Source of the DNA: Isoperla grammatica
Taxonomy: Eukaryota; Arthropoda; Insecta; Plecoptera; Perlodidae
Direction: 5' to 3'
NCBI GenBank assembly: GCA_945910005.1
Contig: OX246749.1
Coordinates: forward strand, 20,728,197-20,792,196
Length of the DNA: 64,000 nt
The notes below the pieces were generated by a model that was not told the DNA's origin, searched no databases, and worked only from the letters and a program-made list of their open reading frames with translations. A program made the translations under genes and the position numbers. This document shows positions 1 through 10,109 of this stretch, in pieces. Position 1 is the stretch's first letter. Each line of letters begins with the position of its first letter.

Positions 1-735
1 AACGTCTTTATTTGGAACTCTATGCTGTTTTCCCATCACGCATGCTTCGCAAGGCTTAGTGTCCTTACTTCCAGTAAAATTAACACCTTCAGCCATACCT
101 TCTTTCAGCAGATCCATGCTCGCTTCGTTGAGATGTCCCAGTCTCCTATGCCATAGATCCCGTGTGCTCATTGTGAGATGAGCCTGATGACCAGCTGTTG
201 ACACATGTTGTTCCCGTTCTACCTCAGAGCTCGTAATCACTGACTGACCAGACTCCTTAGGGACCACATATGACTCTACATCCAGGTGATACAGCCCTTG
301 CCTTTGTGTCGCACTGGCTAATACATCACCTTTTACCATAAAATCACTTTCACGGTACATATAAGCACCATGAGACCCAAATATCCAAATCAACCCGTTA
401 GAGGTTACACTGCTAACAGAAACCAGATTTGCTGACAGATTTGGAACATGCACAACGTTGGTTAACTTTTTGTGCACAGACACATTTACCAGTTTAACCT
501 CGACTTCACCGATATCACCACTTTTAGTGGTACCACCGTTTGCCACTGTAACTTCAGCTGGAGAACACCATGAGCGATTCTGCATCCAATCTGCGTGAGG
601 CGTCATCGTAGCTGTCGCTCCCGAACCGAGAAGCCATGCTCGTGATTCCACTTTCACAAACATTGCCGAGAACATATTCCATGCAGTGAGTCCTTTCTTC
701 TCTGAAGCTGCCTTCTGCTTCTTATCATGGGATCA
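1..735 (-). pseudogene. copia Pol fragment: protease and gag-pre-integrase
   Basis: The aspartic protease region at about 610-636 reads WLLGSGATATM, where the family has D-S-G; the catalytic aspartate is glycine here, so this protease should be inactive. Further along come VSVHKKLTNVVHVPNLSANL-like sequence and the gag-pre-integrase block with RRLGHLNE (about 119-165) and a C-x2-C pair (about 30-50). Integrase, RT and RNase H would lie left of base 1. Only this part of Pol can be judged. Confidence 0.82.
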
Positions 736-1429
736 ACCAACCTTGTTTCCATGAGCCTCGTTTGAATCCTTGTCAAGTTTCTTGGGGCATTCCGATGACT
801 TGTGACCCTCCTCGTGACATTTGAAACATCTGAACTGGAATTTCTTCTGTCCAAATTTCTTTTTGTTGTTGCCACCTTTTGATGTATACTAAGCTGCTGA
901 CCCCTTTTCATCACTAACTTTTCTGGAATTCTCATGAAGCAATTTGGTTTTTACTTGATCACTAGTAAGTTTGTCAGAACTAACCTCCAAAGTCATGACT
1001 AGCGGGTCATAACTATTCGGTAAACCACTCAAGAGAATTACTGCAAGAAACTCGTCATCCATAGGATAACCTATGTCAGTCAGTTCCAAACTTAGAGACA
1101 TAACCTTGATTACGTATTATTCCATTGATTGAAACTGATCTGCTTTCATGCTGAACAAACCTCTCAGCAGTCCCAGCCATCTCATTAGACCTGTGTCTTC
1201 GAAAGCTTTTACGAGGCTCTCCCACGTGGTTTTTGCTGTCGTACAACTTCTTACGTGTACATAGCATGATGGATGTATACTCAGATTGATCTTGGTTCTT
1301 GCCCTCTCATCTGTATCCCCGTCAACAGCTTCAAACGTGCCGTCTTCTTGTTTCTTAGGCTTGACAGCAGTCCACAGCGTTTCATGCCGCAGATACATCT
1401 CCATCCATCGCAAATTTCCAAGTACCATA

Positions 1430-1575
1430 CCTGCCCAGGGACTGCCACCTTATCGTGGTGGGCAGGTTTGCGTGCTTTGTTGATCCCGAGAGCTATGCCG
1501 GCGGAAGCGTATGCTTCTGGTAGGGCCACCCAAGCCGGACTGGTCGAGGAGGAGAAGTCAGACGAAGTGCAGTCC
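1430..1575 (+). ncRNA. candidate HDV-like self-cleaving ribozyme, copy A
   Basis: Pairings that can be drawn: P1 CCTGCCC (1430-1436) with GGGCAGG (1460-1466), 7 bp; P2 GGACTGC (1439-1445) with GCAGTCC (1569-1575), 7 bp; P3 ACC (1447-1449) with GGT (1457-1459); L3 TTATCGT. J1/2 is two bases (AG) and P3' abuts P1', both as in HDV. The stretch before P2' is CGAAGT, giving a candidate catalytic C at 1563. The P4 region is long (about 95 nt) and I could not fold it convincingly. Cleavage before P1 would generate exactly the observed 5' end. Known HDV-like ribozymes head R2, RTE and L1Tc elements; activity here is inference. Confidence 0.6.
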
Positions 1576-1805
1576 ACACCCCAATCCCCTTTCCCCCCCA
1601 CTGTCCCATTGAATATTTCTCCTCCAACTTGGCCCTGCCCTCCCTTGCTGGACTCCCGTATGACGACTCACGCGACGTACAATGGATCTGATTCGGATGT
1701 GGCTTTATTCTTCATTATCATCTTTCTCATCTTCATTATCACCCGCTCATCGTCTCGATTAGCCATCGTTGCATAAATATGAGACGTTAAGCCCCATTAA
1801 TCAAA
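1430..1805 (+). mobile_element. ribozyme-headed short retroposon, copy A
   Basis: A 376-bp unit starting CCTGCCCAGGGACTGCC and ending in short AATC-type repeats. It is flanked by the 12-bp duplication ccaagtaccata (1418-1429 and 1806-1817), so both ends are exact. Closely similar copies sit at 9522, 23210 and 42933, all starting at the same base. There is no RT, no A/B box pair and no long coding region; the open frame that crosses it is probably incidental. This is a non-autonomous retroposon that probably uses a LINE with matching ends. Copy A is inserted in the copia gag. Confidence 0.88.
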
Positions 1806-1865
1806 CCAAGTACCATAATTTGAACTCCCATTTAGTCTTTCTAGATTAAGAAATTTGTCTGCCAT

Positions 1866-2878
1866 CGTGATATATTAGTGCCTATCACTCACAGACGTAC
1901 AGCTTAATGAAAAACTTCTGACTTACCGAACACGCACTATAACCTAGGCCTAGCCTAGACAAAGGCCTACACACGATGTCACTACAAACCAAATCTGACT
2001 CGTAATAAGAAAAAAACTTTTCACACATTCTTATTACACTCGATGGTCAATAATTTTTCATTTATCTCTAAACCGAGACTGGGCCCATAACCTATTGGAT
2101 TTGAACAGTCACATCGGATTTAATGAAGAAATTATGTGGATTGCGACAACCATGTTTAATGCCAAAAACGGAAGTAGTTTTATACAAGTGTACAGTGTTG
2201 CTAAATACAAAAACAATAATAGTAGAATGGTGGTAGTCGTACCAACTTAATACTAACTATGTAACTAGATAAGAATGAGAACAATTATCTTTCCAACAAT
2301 ATGTATGCATGCACTTTATAGTTTTAGGAAGCAAATAAAAACATAATTAGGTCGGGGTCATACATATTCAGTAAATAAAATAACAAAATAGAAAGCACTT
2401 ACCAGCGATTGCATTGCCATGAGCATCCAACTTGCTAGAATGTATTTGTAGTTTCAGTAACTACCCACAGATGGCACCACACGGCTTTTAAACTCGAGTT
2501 CAAGTAACCACAATCATGGACAGAAGTACTAGGGGGTCTAAAATTAATTGCAACACTACGCAATAATGATGCAAAAACCTTGTCCATGAACATGGACGCC
2601 ATGACTGAGAGGGTTAGAATAATTTCTGTACAACATAAGGTACCGGATACTTTTAGCCTCTTGTGTGGGCTACGTCTTATCTAAATTATCTAAATGTCCA
2701 AAATAAAGTAGTAGGTCTATACGGGGACTATATGCCAAACAATTAAGAAACTCATTAGGAGTGATACAAATGGCACATCTTAACATGACTATAGGCCTAC
2801 ATGTATATATTACAACAGCACGACTAGCCACACAGGGATAACTGGAGGGACGACCTGAGGGACAGGAGCGGGCGTTTA
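1866..2878. other. no gene recognised
   Basis: AT-rich sequence upstream of the copia gag start. I looked for a copia 5' LTR with TG...CA ends and a primer-binding site and did not find a convincing one. No coding region with domain content is visible on either strand. Confidence 0.5.
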
Positions 2879-3567
2879 ATCGGCGCTGTCGGACGGCAGA
2901 GGAGGTTTGCACAGCGAGCGAGACCGCTGCTTTGGACGCCCTTGTCTCTTCCGAGCTCCTACTTTCTTAGGCACCTGCCTGGCGGGGGGTGATGACCGGC
3001 GTTTACGCGTTTCCTGGGACATGTCCTGCGGACAGGAAACCTCTGTCGGAACGGGTGGGGGAAGAGTGACAGACTAGGACTCACCGTCGGATTGAGCGTT
3101 GGACTCCCCTGTGTCCGTCACCACGGCCTCAGACGCAGCTCGACCCTCCGGGGTGTCGGGTTCCGAGGGCGCGGTGGGAGGGTCGGTCGGCGCGCTGTCG
3201 TCAAGACGTAAGCCAGACGCACCAGCAGACGCGATAGCAGAGGGGAAGTGCTTTTAGTCGGTCAATTAGCGGGCGGCGAGACCTGCATTCAGCACGGAAA
3301 TGCTCGCTGGAACTGCAAATAGAGCACGTCTTAGGCTGCCCGTCATATGTCACCAATGCACGAAGCCCGCCAACGATCACGTACGAAGGGATGTGTTTGT
3401 TTATATCCATGCGAACTGTGCGGACTCCGTTCTTGACCCGGTAGCGGTGGGGGGTGGACAACACCTCGTCGATGATTTCACGTACAGGCCCGTACGCTCG
3501 CAGAGCGTCGCGCACACGGTCATTGTTGGGTTCGAGTGGCAGGTTGAATACAACAAAGGTACCCTGA
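2879..3567 (-). pseudogene. LINE ORF1 (gag-like, CCHC), C-terminal part
   Basis: Minus-strand reading with an RNA-binding (RRM-like) stretch around RVVGILCQGTFVVF, the block VTYDGQPKTCSIC with C-x2-C...H...C (about 3285-3330), then a low-complexity acidic/proline tail that ends near 2879. An in-frame stop lies near 3074. The family is the zinc-knuckle ORF1 of L1/Tx1-like LINEs; a relative lies at 9.0-10.7 kb. The right end is cut by a 5'-truncated LINE on the plus strand, and the reading resumes at 4859. Confidence 0.7.
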
Positions 3568-4858
3568 CACAGTATGCCGACGACTCGAGCCACCTTTTAA
3601 CTCTCCCTAAAGAATGTGCCCCTGCCCTCCCAGCATTAGTTAACGAACAAGCCTCCCTGATGTCCTCCTATTGCCACAATAATCTGTTAACACTTTCACT
3701 GCCCAAGACCATTTATCTTTACTTCCACACTCCCCAAAATGCTCCAAAATCCAGTCCCTTAGTCCGGCTCAATGATAAAAGCATTGCCCGCAACAACTCT
3801 GCGAAGTTGCTAGGTCTAAACGTTACTGAAACACTAGACTGGTCCACCCACATTCAACAGCTTACCTCTAAAATTAATAGTGGTTGTTTCATGCTTAGGA
3901 AATTGAAACAGACAGTTCACCCTCATGTTCTTAAATTAGTTTCTTTTGCCCATATCCACTCACATCTGTCATATGGCATACTCTTTTGGGGTGCGTCCCC
4001 GCAAGCAGTGAGACTGTTCACCCTCCAGAAAAGGGCTGTCCGCATTATTGCTGGAGTATCTAGAAGGCATTCTTGCCGAGAACTCTTCAAAGATCTGGGA
4101 ATACCAACGCTCGCGAGTACCCTGATCCAAGCTGCATCAATTTTTGTCCGGTTAAATCCTAGTCTCTTCCCTTCAAACTCATCATTCCACCCCCATTTTA
4201 CAAGATCAAATCTCCAAGTTCGTATCCCCACCCATAATCTTTCTTTATTCTCAAAAAGCCCCAAGTACTTGGCCCTAACCATCTTCAACAAGCTTCCCAG
4301 CAACATTAAAACATCCCCCACCACAGCTTCCTTTAAAGCTAATTTGAAATCATTTGTCTCATCCAAGAGCTTTTACTCCCTCCAGGAATACTTCTCTCCC
4401 TAAACTATAAATCCTTTTATTTTATTTTTTTATAAAGTTTTATTAGACCTATATTGCATGGTCTGGTGTTTTCATCGCATCGATTTGTCGTACGTTCACC
4501 ATTCCATTACAGGTTAAAGTTTTCCATAATTTTTTCATTGTTATATTTTAATGGATGACTGTTTTATGTGTGTGGTAAATGTGTTAGGTACCTTTTTACA
4601 ATTAGTAGTGTACATCTATTAAGTTTATATCTTAATGCATGAATGAGCGTCTGGTGGTCTTTTGATAATATTTTAATGTAAATGTAAATACTTTATTGTT
4701 TAATGTGAATTGCTCGATGTTAATGTAGTGTACATCTGTTAAATGTTAAATGTAGCCTAGTTTAGTTATATGGGTAAGCACCCACTTTTGACGACATCCA
4801 TATTTGTACCCTGTATGAATCTACCGGACTAATAAATACTTACTTACTTACTTACACG
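3561..4858 (+). mobile_element. 5'-truncated LINE with ACTT tail, copy 1
   Basis: Starts inside the RT domain and ends with a 3' UTR and a run of ACTT units at about 4829-4855. It lies inside the minus-strand ORF1, whose two halves meet across it. The target duplication is short and unclear (about 4-5 bp, acac). The tail type is the same as in the LINE at 5373-6996. Confidence 0.75.
3568..4402 (+). pseudogene. LINE reverse transcriptase, C-terminal half
   Basis: Opens at the catalytic YADD box (QYADDSSHL) and then has the thumb region: KLLGLNVTETLDWSTHI, SHLSYGILFWG, TLQKRAVRIIAGVSRRHSC and LFKDLGI, ending FYSLQEYFSP. These are the C-terminal signatures of CR1/Jockey-group RTs that lack RNase H. 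The fragment is open from the YADD box to its stop, but endonuclease, fingers and palm are missing, so it cannot be active. The open frame continues upstream into the unrelated ORF1 region; that part is not LINE. Confidence 0.82.
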
Positions 4859-4990
4859 AACCTGCCGGTATCCCAGGTCAGCTAGTCCTATGGAGGCCTC
4901 GCTGACGACGCCGTCAGCGTGATGGAAAGGGACCGAGCCCCCGAGCTCCGTAAGGAGTGCGTCGCACAGGCGGCCGTCGGCCTTTCTTGG
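4859..4990 (-). pseudogene. LINE ORF1 fragment, N-terminal side of the insertion
   Basis: Minus-strand reading with ADLGYRQVRV running into the insertion point, which joins the RNA-binding region of the ORF1 at 2879-3567 in a plausible frame. It is short and has no independent domain signature. Support is the continuity across the inserted LINE. Confidence 0.5.
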
Positions 4991-5321
4991 AATGAAAGCC
5001 TCATATATGTTTTATGTAAACCTCACATTGCAATACAACCTCCTTCTGCATTCAAAAGATTGAGAAATGTTATGCCAGTTAGTCTTACCATCAATACAAT
5101 CAATTGTGCAGTAAATTACTCAATACAATGTAAAATATTTTTTTGTCATAATGTACAATCAAAAACAATAAGTACCTACTTACAGTAGGCAAACGATGAA
5201 GTCAAATGTCAATCCGCCAATATACACTTGATAGCGGCGTGTCATAAGAAGCCAGGTTGTGGGTTCGAGGAAGCTTGATGATGGATGAACAAGCTTATGC
5301 TGCGTAGTACACGTTAGTTCA
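4991..5321. other. no gene recognised
   Basis: AT-rich, no coding signature. The last 140 bases lead into a unit of the 52-bp repeat. Confidence 0.4.
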
Positions 5322-5372
5322 CAGTGGCGAATGGCGATGTCGTACACGTTATTCACATCGCGGACGGACAAG
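5322..5372 (+). repeat. detached unit of the 52-bp minisatellite
   Basis: A near-complete copy of the 52-bp repeat (gatgtcgtacacgttattc core) stands directly left of the LINE at 5373. The main array starts directly right of that LINE. The simplest reading is that the LINE landed in the left end of the array. Confidence 0.75.
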
Positions 5373-6996
5373 CTACATGAAACTAGCAAAAGTTATCCCT
5401 ATTTATAAAAAAGGAGAACACAACCAACTTAATAACTACAGACCAATCAGTATCCTCCCGGTATTTTCAAAAATTCTAGAAAAAATAGTAGCTTATCGTC
5501 TGCTTAATTTTTTTCAACATAACCAATTACTGTCAAAACACCAGCATGGTTTTCTACCCGGCAAATCAACTGATACCGCAGCAGCGGAGCTACTTGAAAA
5601 AATTAAATACTCCCTTGACCTGGGACATGACACACTAGGCATATTTTTTGACCCCAGCAAAGCGTTCGACTGTGTCGACCATTAACTGCTGATTGACAAA
5701 CTGCATCATTATGGAGTCAGAGGGATTGCGGGTGAGTGGTTTTCATCATACCTAAGCAATAGAACACAACAAGTAGTCATCAGTGGCGATCCAACTAAGA
5801 AATCAAGCCTGGGTGAAAACAAAGAAGGCGTCCCTCAAGGCTCGGTTTTGGGATCACTTCTATTTCTCATACTTATGAATGACCTACCATTATACTGCAG
5901 CAATATTCCTCTTAAAGATCTTACAAACATATTCCTTTATATGATCCTCTATGCTGACGATACCAGTATAGTAATATCAAGTCCAGCTTCTAACTTTTCA
6001 ACAACATTAAAAGAGAACATTATAAAAGTTATATGTAACTGGTTCCGAGCCAACAAACTATTTCTCATAGAAGATAAAACTCAGCTGCTGCAATTCAAGC
6101 TAAGATCTATTACATACCCTAGCCCAACTAATAACACAATCAATGACAAGACCGTAAGCACCATAGACAACTGTAAATTTTTAGATATCAACATAGACGA
6201 TAAACTCACCTGGCAAAAACACGTGGTTAGCCTGTGCATACGCTTAAATTCTAGCTTGTATGCCCTCAGAATACTTTCTACATTGTCGAGCCAGGAAACA
6301 ATTAGAGTAGCTTACTTTGCAAACTTCCATGCCACAATGTCTTATGGAATACTATCATGGGGAACAACAACTAAGCATCAACTCCAACGTGTTCTGATAT
6401 TACAAAAACGAGCAATAAGGATTATGGGAAACTTAAGAAGAAGGGACAGCTGCCGAGCAATATTCAAGGAGCTTTCTATCGTGACAGGAACTAATACCTA
6501 CCTGTATAAATCCTTATGTTTTGTAAAATCCAACCCAAAAATATTCACAAACGAAATACATCACGCACACAACACAAGAAACAAAGAATTACTACAATAC
6601 CCCACACACAGAACAAAAAATTTAGAAACACACCTATACAATATAGGAAGAAAAATCTTCAACAAAGTATCATCATTTATGAACACAGGCTTGCCCCCAA
6701 CATCATTAAAAAATTAATTTAAAAAGTACCTCCTTGCAAATCCCTTCTACAACTTGGAAGAGTTTCTGAGTTCTCTACCTACCACTCAAGTGTAAACGTT
6801 TCCCTAAAACGGGCGTCTTATCTCACCTGACGAGAGTCTGTCAACTGTTAATATATAAATTTAAAATATGTTAAGATTTTATGGTAGGGTGGAAGAACAA
6901 AAATGTATTTTTTGAACCTCGCCTTTTTTCTTGTAACCCTGTATTCATACATGATAACATGAAAATAAAGAAATACTTACTTACTTACTTACTTAC
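5373..6996 (+). mobile_element. 5'-truncated LINE with ACTT tail, copy 2, inside the minisatellite
   Basis: Begins in the RT fingers and runs through the 3' UTR to a run of ACTT units at about 6974-6996. Minisatellite sequence is found on both sides. It is closely similar in RT layout and tail to the LINE at 3561-4858 but longer. Confidence 0.8.
5377..6795 (+). pseudogene. LINE reverse transcriptase (CR1/Jockey group), broken
   Basis: Recognisable RT blocks in order: VIPIYKKGEHNQLNNYRPIS (fingers), HQHGFLPGKSTDTA, FDPSKAFDCVDH, GVPQGSVLGSLLF, the catalytic LYADDTSIV, and the thumb SYGILSWG followed by ILQKRAIRIMG and RRRDSCRAIF. A stop follows DCVDH at 5683-5685, and a further stop (6714-6716) precedes the last conserved piece YLLANPFYNLEEF. 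No endonuclease precedes it. The LINE is dead on arrival by 5' truncation plus point lesions. Confidence 0.85.
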
Positions 6997-7004
6997 TGAC
7001 TATA

Positions 7005-8720
7005 CAGTGGCGATGTCGCACACGCTATTCACATCGCGGACGGACAAGTTTATATACAGTGGCGATGTCGCACACGTTATTCACATCGCGGACGGACAAG
7101 TTTATATACAGTGGCGATGTCGCACACGTTATTCACATCGCGGACGGACAAGTTTATATACAGTGGCGATGTCGCACACGCTATTCACATCGCGGACGTA
7201 CAAGTTTATATACAGTGGTGATGTCGTACACGTTATTCACATCGCGGACGGACAAGTTTATATACAGTGGCGATGTCGCACACGTTATTCACATCGCGGA
7301 CGTACAAGTTTATATACAGTGGTGATGTCGTACACGTTATTCACATCGCGGACGGACAAGTTTATATACAGTGGCGATGTCGCACACGTTATTCACATCG
7401 CGGACGGACAAGTTTATATACAGTGGTGATGTCGTACACGTTATTCACATCGCGGACGGACAAGTTTATATACAGTGGTGATGTCGCACACGTTATTCAC
7501 ATCGCGGACGGACAAGTTTATATACAGTGGTGATGTCGTACACGTTATTCACATCGCGGACGGACAAGTTTATATACAGTGGTGATGTCGCACACGTTAT
7601 TCACATCGCGGACGGACAAGTTTATATACAGTGGTGATGTCGCACACGTTATTCACATCGCGGACGGACAAGTTTATATACAGTGGTGATGTCGTACACG
7701 TTATTCACATCGCGGACAGACAAGTGTATATACAGTGGTGATGTCGCACACGTTATTCACATCGCGGACGGACAAGTTTATATACAGTGGCGATGTCGCA
7801 CACGCTATTCACATCGCGGACGGACAAGTTTATATACAGTGGTGATGTCGTACACGTTATTCACATCGCGGACAGACAAGTTTATATACAGTGGTGATGT
7901 CGCACACGTTATTCACATCGCGGACGGACAAGTTTATATACAGTGGTGATGTCGCACACGTTATTCACATCGCGGACGGACAAGTTTATATACAGTGGTG
8001 ATGTCGTACACGTTATTCACATCGCGGACGGACAAGTTTATATACAGTGGTGATGTCGCACACGTTATTCACATCGCGGACGGACAAGTTTATATACAGT
8101 GGTGATGTCGCACACGTTATTCACATCGCGGACGGACAAGTTTATATACAGTGGCGATGTCGCACACGTTATTCACATCGCGGACGGACAAGTTTATATA
8201 CAGTGGTGATGTCGCACACGTTATTCACATCGCGGACGGACAAGTTTATATACAGTGGTGATGTCGCACACGTTATTCACATCGCGGACGGACAAGTTTA
8301 TATACAGTTGCGATGTCGCACACGTTATTCACATCGCGGACGGACAAGTTTATATACAGTGGTGATGTCGTACACGTTATTCACATCGCGGACGGACTAG
8401 TTTATATACATTGGTGATGTCGCACACGTTATTCACATCGCGGACGGACAAGTTTATATACAGTGGCGATGTCGCACACGTTATTCACATCGCGGACGGA
8501 CAAGTTTATATACAGTGGCGATGTCGCACACGTTATTCACATCGCGGACGGACAAGTTTATATACAGTGGCGATGTCGCACACGCTATTCACATCGCGGA
8601 CGGACAAGTTTATATACAGTGGCGATGTCGCACACGCTATTCACATCGCGGACGGACAAGTTTATATACAGTGGCGATGTCGCACACGCTATTCACATCG
8701 CGGACGGACAAGTTTATATA
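7005..8720 (+). repeat. minisatellite, 33 tandem units of 52 bp
   Basis: Unit boundaries (cagtgg) recur exactly every 52 bp from 7005 to 8669, giving 33 units to 8720. Units differ at a few fixed sites: ggCgatg/ggTgatg, tcgCaca/tcgTaca, acgTtatt/acgCtatt, and ggacGg/ggacAg/ggacGt. ggC units cluster at both ends and ggT units in the middle. Since 52 is not a multiple of 3 and no plus-strand frame has a stop, all three frames stay open and cycle through the same 52-codon peptide. Those frames lack any start context or domain and are not called as genes. Confidence 0.95.
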
Positions 8721-8734
8721 CCCCAGATGCGTTC

Positions 8735-8960
8735 TATAAACCACACTGATAACTATTGCCGTTCCCCTCTGATTGGGACCCATGTTGACAAAATATTCAA
8801 AGGGGAACAAAAAAACTAAGTTTTCGTCGTTTACTTCCTGCATTAATAATACATCAATTGCTTTATTACACAGGTATTCGCTCATAAGTGTTTGTGTTAC
8901 TTTATTTTTCAACCCATTGACATTTATTGAAGCTAACGTTTCTTATAAGTACCTTTTCTC
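8735..8960 (-). pseudogene. LINE ORF2 endonuclease, N-terminal fragment
   Basis: Minus-strand reading LASINVNGLKNKV then VLLMQEVND, the first two conserved blocks of apurinic-type LINE endonucleases (N-x-N-G-L and Q-E). It follows the ORF1 at 8963-10717 and is cut off at about 8735 next to the edge of the 52-bp array. Confidence 0.75.
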
Positions 8961-9521
8961 GCTTATACTTGAGCTTGGGAAAACCACTTAGGCAAACCGT
9001 GGTTCTCCGGGTGTGTACTCGACTCCTCCCCTCCTTTTTCCACGTTGTTTCTAGTTGAATTTATGTTTACAAGTTCGTTAAGATTGCTCATGGTATTCTG
9101 TGTATTCGACAGCTTCAGACGTCCCCGCGCAGGGGGGAGGAAGGGAGGCGCTGTTTGGCTGCGGGTGGACGACCGAACCGATCGCCGTTCACGTTCGGGG
9201 TCGTTGGGCTTTTCCACCTGTTCTTCTGTGTTGCACGAATCTGTTCCAGAATTTGTATCGCCTATTGAGTCGTCATATTCCTCGCTGTCAGTCGTGTATT
9301 ATCATATCTTGAGATGCCGCGTCTTCTGTCGTCCTCTTTTTCTCGTCTTTTTTCTTCCTCTTCTAATTCTCTCTTCGTTTGCTCGGCCCAGTCCATGTTT
9401 GTGTTGTCGTCGCTGTGTATCTCGGTTCTGAAGTTCCCGGCCACGTCGGTTTCGTCGAGGCTTGGCGCTGCTGTAGTACTCTCTTTAGCGCTACTGTCGG
9501 GGGGCAGACTTGGCCTTCGTG

Positions 9522-10109
9522 CCTGCCCAGGGACTGCTACCTTATCGCGGTGGGCAGGTTTGCGTGCTTTGTTGATCCCGAGAGCTATGCCGGCGGAAGC
9601 GTATGCTTCTGGTAGGGCCACCCAAGCCGGACTGGTCGAGGAGGAGAAGTGACTTCTCCTCCTCGACCAGTCCGGCTTTGCCAATTTGTTCAAATTTAAA
9701 TTTATTGTACGATTTAACACAAACTATGGTACAAAAGATAAAATATGGTACATTTTAGCACTATGGTACGGTCACTATTTACTAAGGTACAGTAGATCAC
9801 TTTATGGTACGTTTTCCATAATTATGGTACGTCTGGCAACACTGGAAGTCAGACGAAGTGCAGTCCACACCTCAATCCCCTTCCCCCCCTCCCCCCCACT
9901 GTCCCATTGAATATTTCTCCTCCCACTTGGCCCTGCCCTCCCTTGCTAGACTCCCGTATGACGACTCACGCGACGTACAACGGATCTGATTCGGATGTGG
10001 CTTTATTCTTCATTATCATCTTTCTCATCTTCATTATCACCCGCTCATCGTCTCGATTAGCCATCGTTGCATAAATATGAGACGTTAAGCCCCATTAATC
10101 AATCAATCA
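9522..10109 (+). mobile_element. ribozyme-headed short retroposon, copy B, with internal insertion
   Basis: Same 5' and 3' ends as copy A, flanked by the 12-bp duplication ttggccttcgtg (9510-9521 and 10110-10121). It is longer because about 198 bp (9652-9849) is inserted between P1/P3 and the P2 3' strand. P1, P3 and the first P2 strand are intact at 9522-9558; the P2 partner lies at 9860-9866. It interrupts the LINE ORF1. Confidence 0.86.
9652..9849. repeat. snap-back insertion with phased TATGGTAC motifs
   Basis: The insertion opens with an inverted copy of the preceding 25 or so bases of the retroposon (spanning roughly 9626-9677), forming a near-perfect palindrome. It is followed by AT-rich sequence in which TATGGTAC, or one mismatch from it, occurs at 9725, 9744, 9762, 9783, 9803 and 9823, spaced 18-21 bp. 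It closes with ggcaacactgg. Confidence 0.7.

Larger units (their letters stand above)
1..1865 (-). mobile_element. Ty1/copia retrotransposon #1, 5' part (gag to gag-pre-integrase), defective
   Basis: Reading leftwards on the minus strand, the order is Gag, zinc knuckle, protease and gag-pre-integrase, with integrase beyond the window edge; this is the copia order. The Gag start codon is at 1863-1865 and opens MADKFLNLERLNGS, followed by the conserved NY-x2-W-KFAM block. A 376-bp retroposon (1430-1805) sits inside gag with a 12-bp target duplication. Damage visible: a 4-base duplication near 1405 that shifts frame, in-frame stops at 1117-1119, 889-891 and 733-735, and a changed protease active-site residue. 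No LTR could be recognised upstream of gag (1866-2500). It is a dead copy, distinct in sequence from copia #2. Confidence 0.88.
736..1865 (-). pseudogene. copia Gag (UBN2-type) with CCHC zinc knuckle, broken
   Basis: Gag binds the element RNA and assembles cytoplasmic virus-like particles. Conserved pieces: ETLWTAV after the N-terminal block, TTWESLVKAFEDTG, and a C-terminal half with LSGLPNSYDPLV, as in UBN2/retrotransposon Gag. A single CCHC knuckle (C-F-K-C, then H and C at the expected spacing) lies at about 787-829. The coding path is interrupted by the retroposon at 1430-1805, by a small frame-shifting duplication and by stops. The two halves of gag abut exactly when the retroposon and one copy of its target duplication are ignored, which confirms the insertion. 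Confidence 0.85.

Noticed and set aside
1273..1776. 167-codon open frame over retroposon copy A, partly open also in copy D
   Set aside because: It begins in antisense copia sequence, and the shared part ends in a low-complexity hydrophobic run. Copies B and C break it. No coding signature.
6881..8819. Overlapping open frames across the 52-bp repeat, with a repeated peptide
   Set aside because: They arise from a stop-free 52-bp unit in three registers; no start context, no signal, no domain, and no flanking gene structure.
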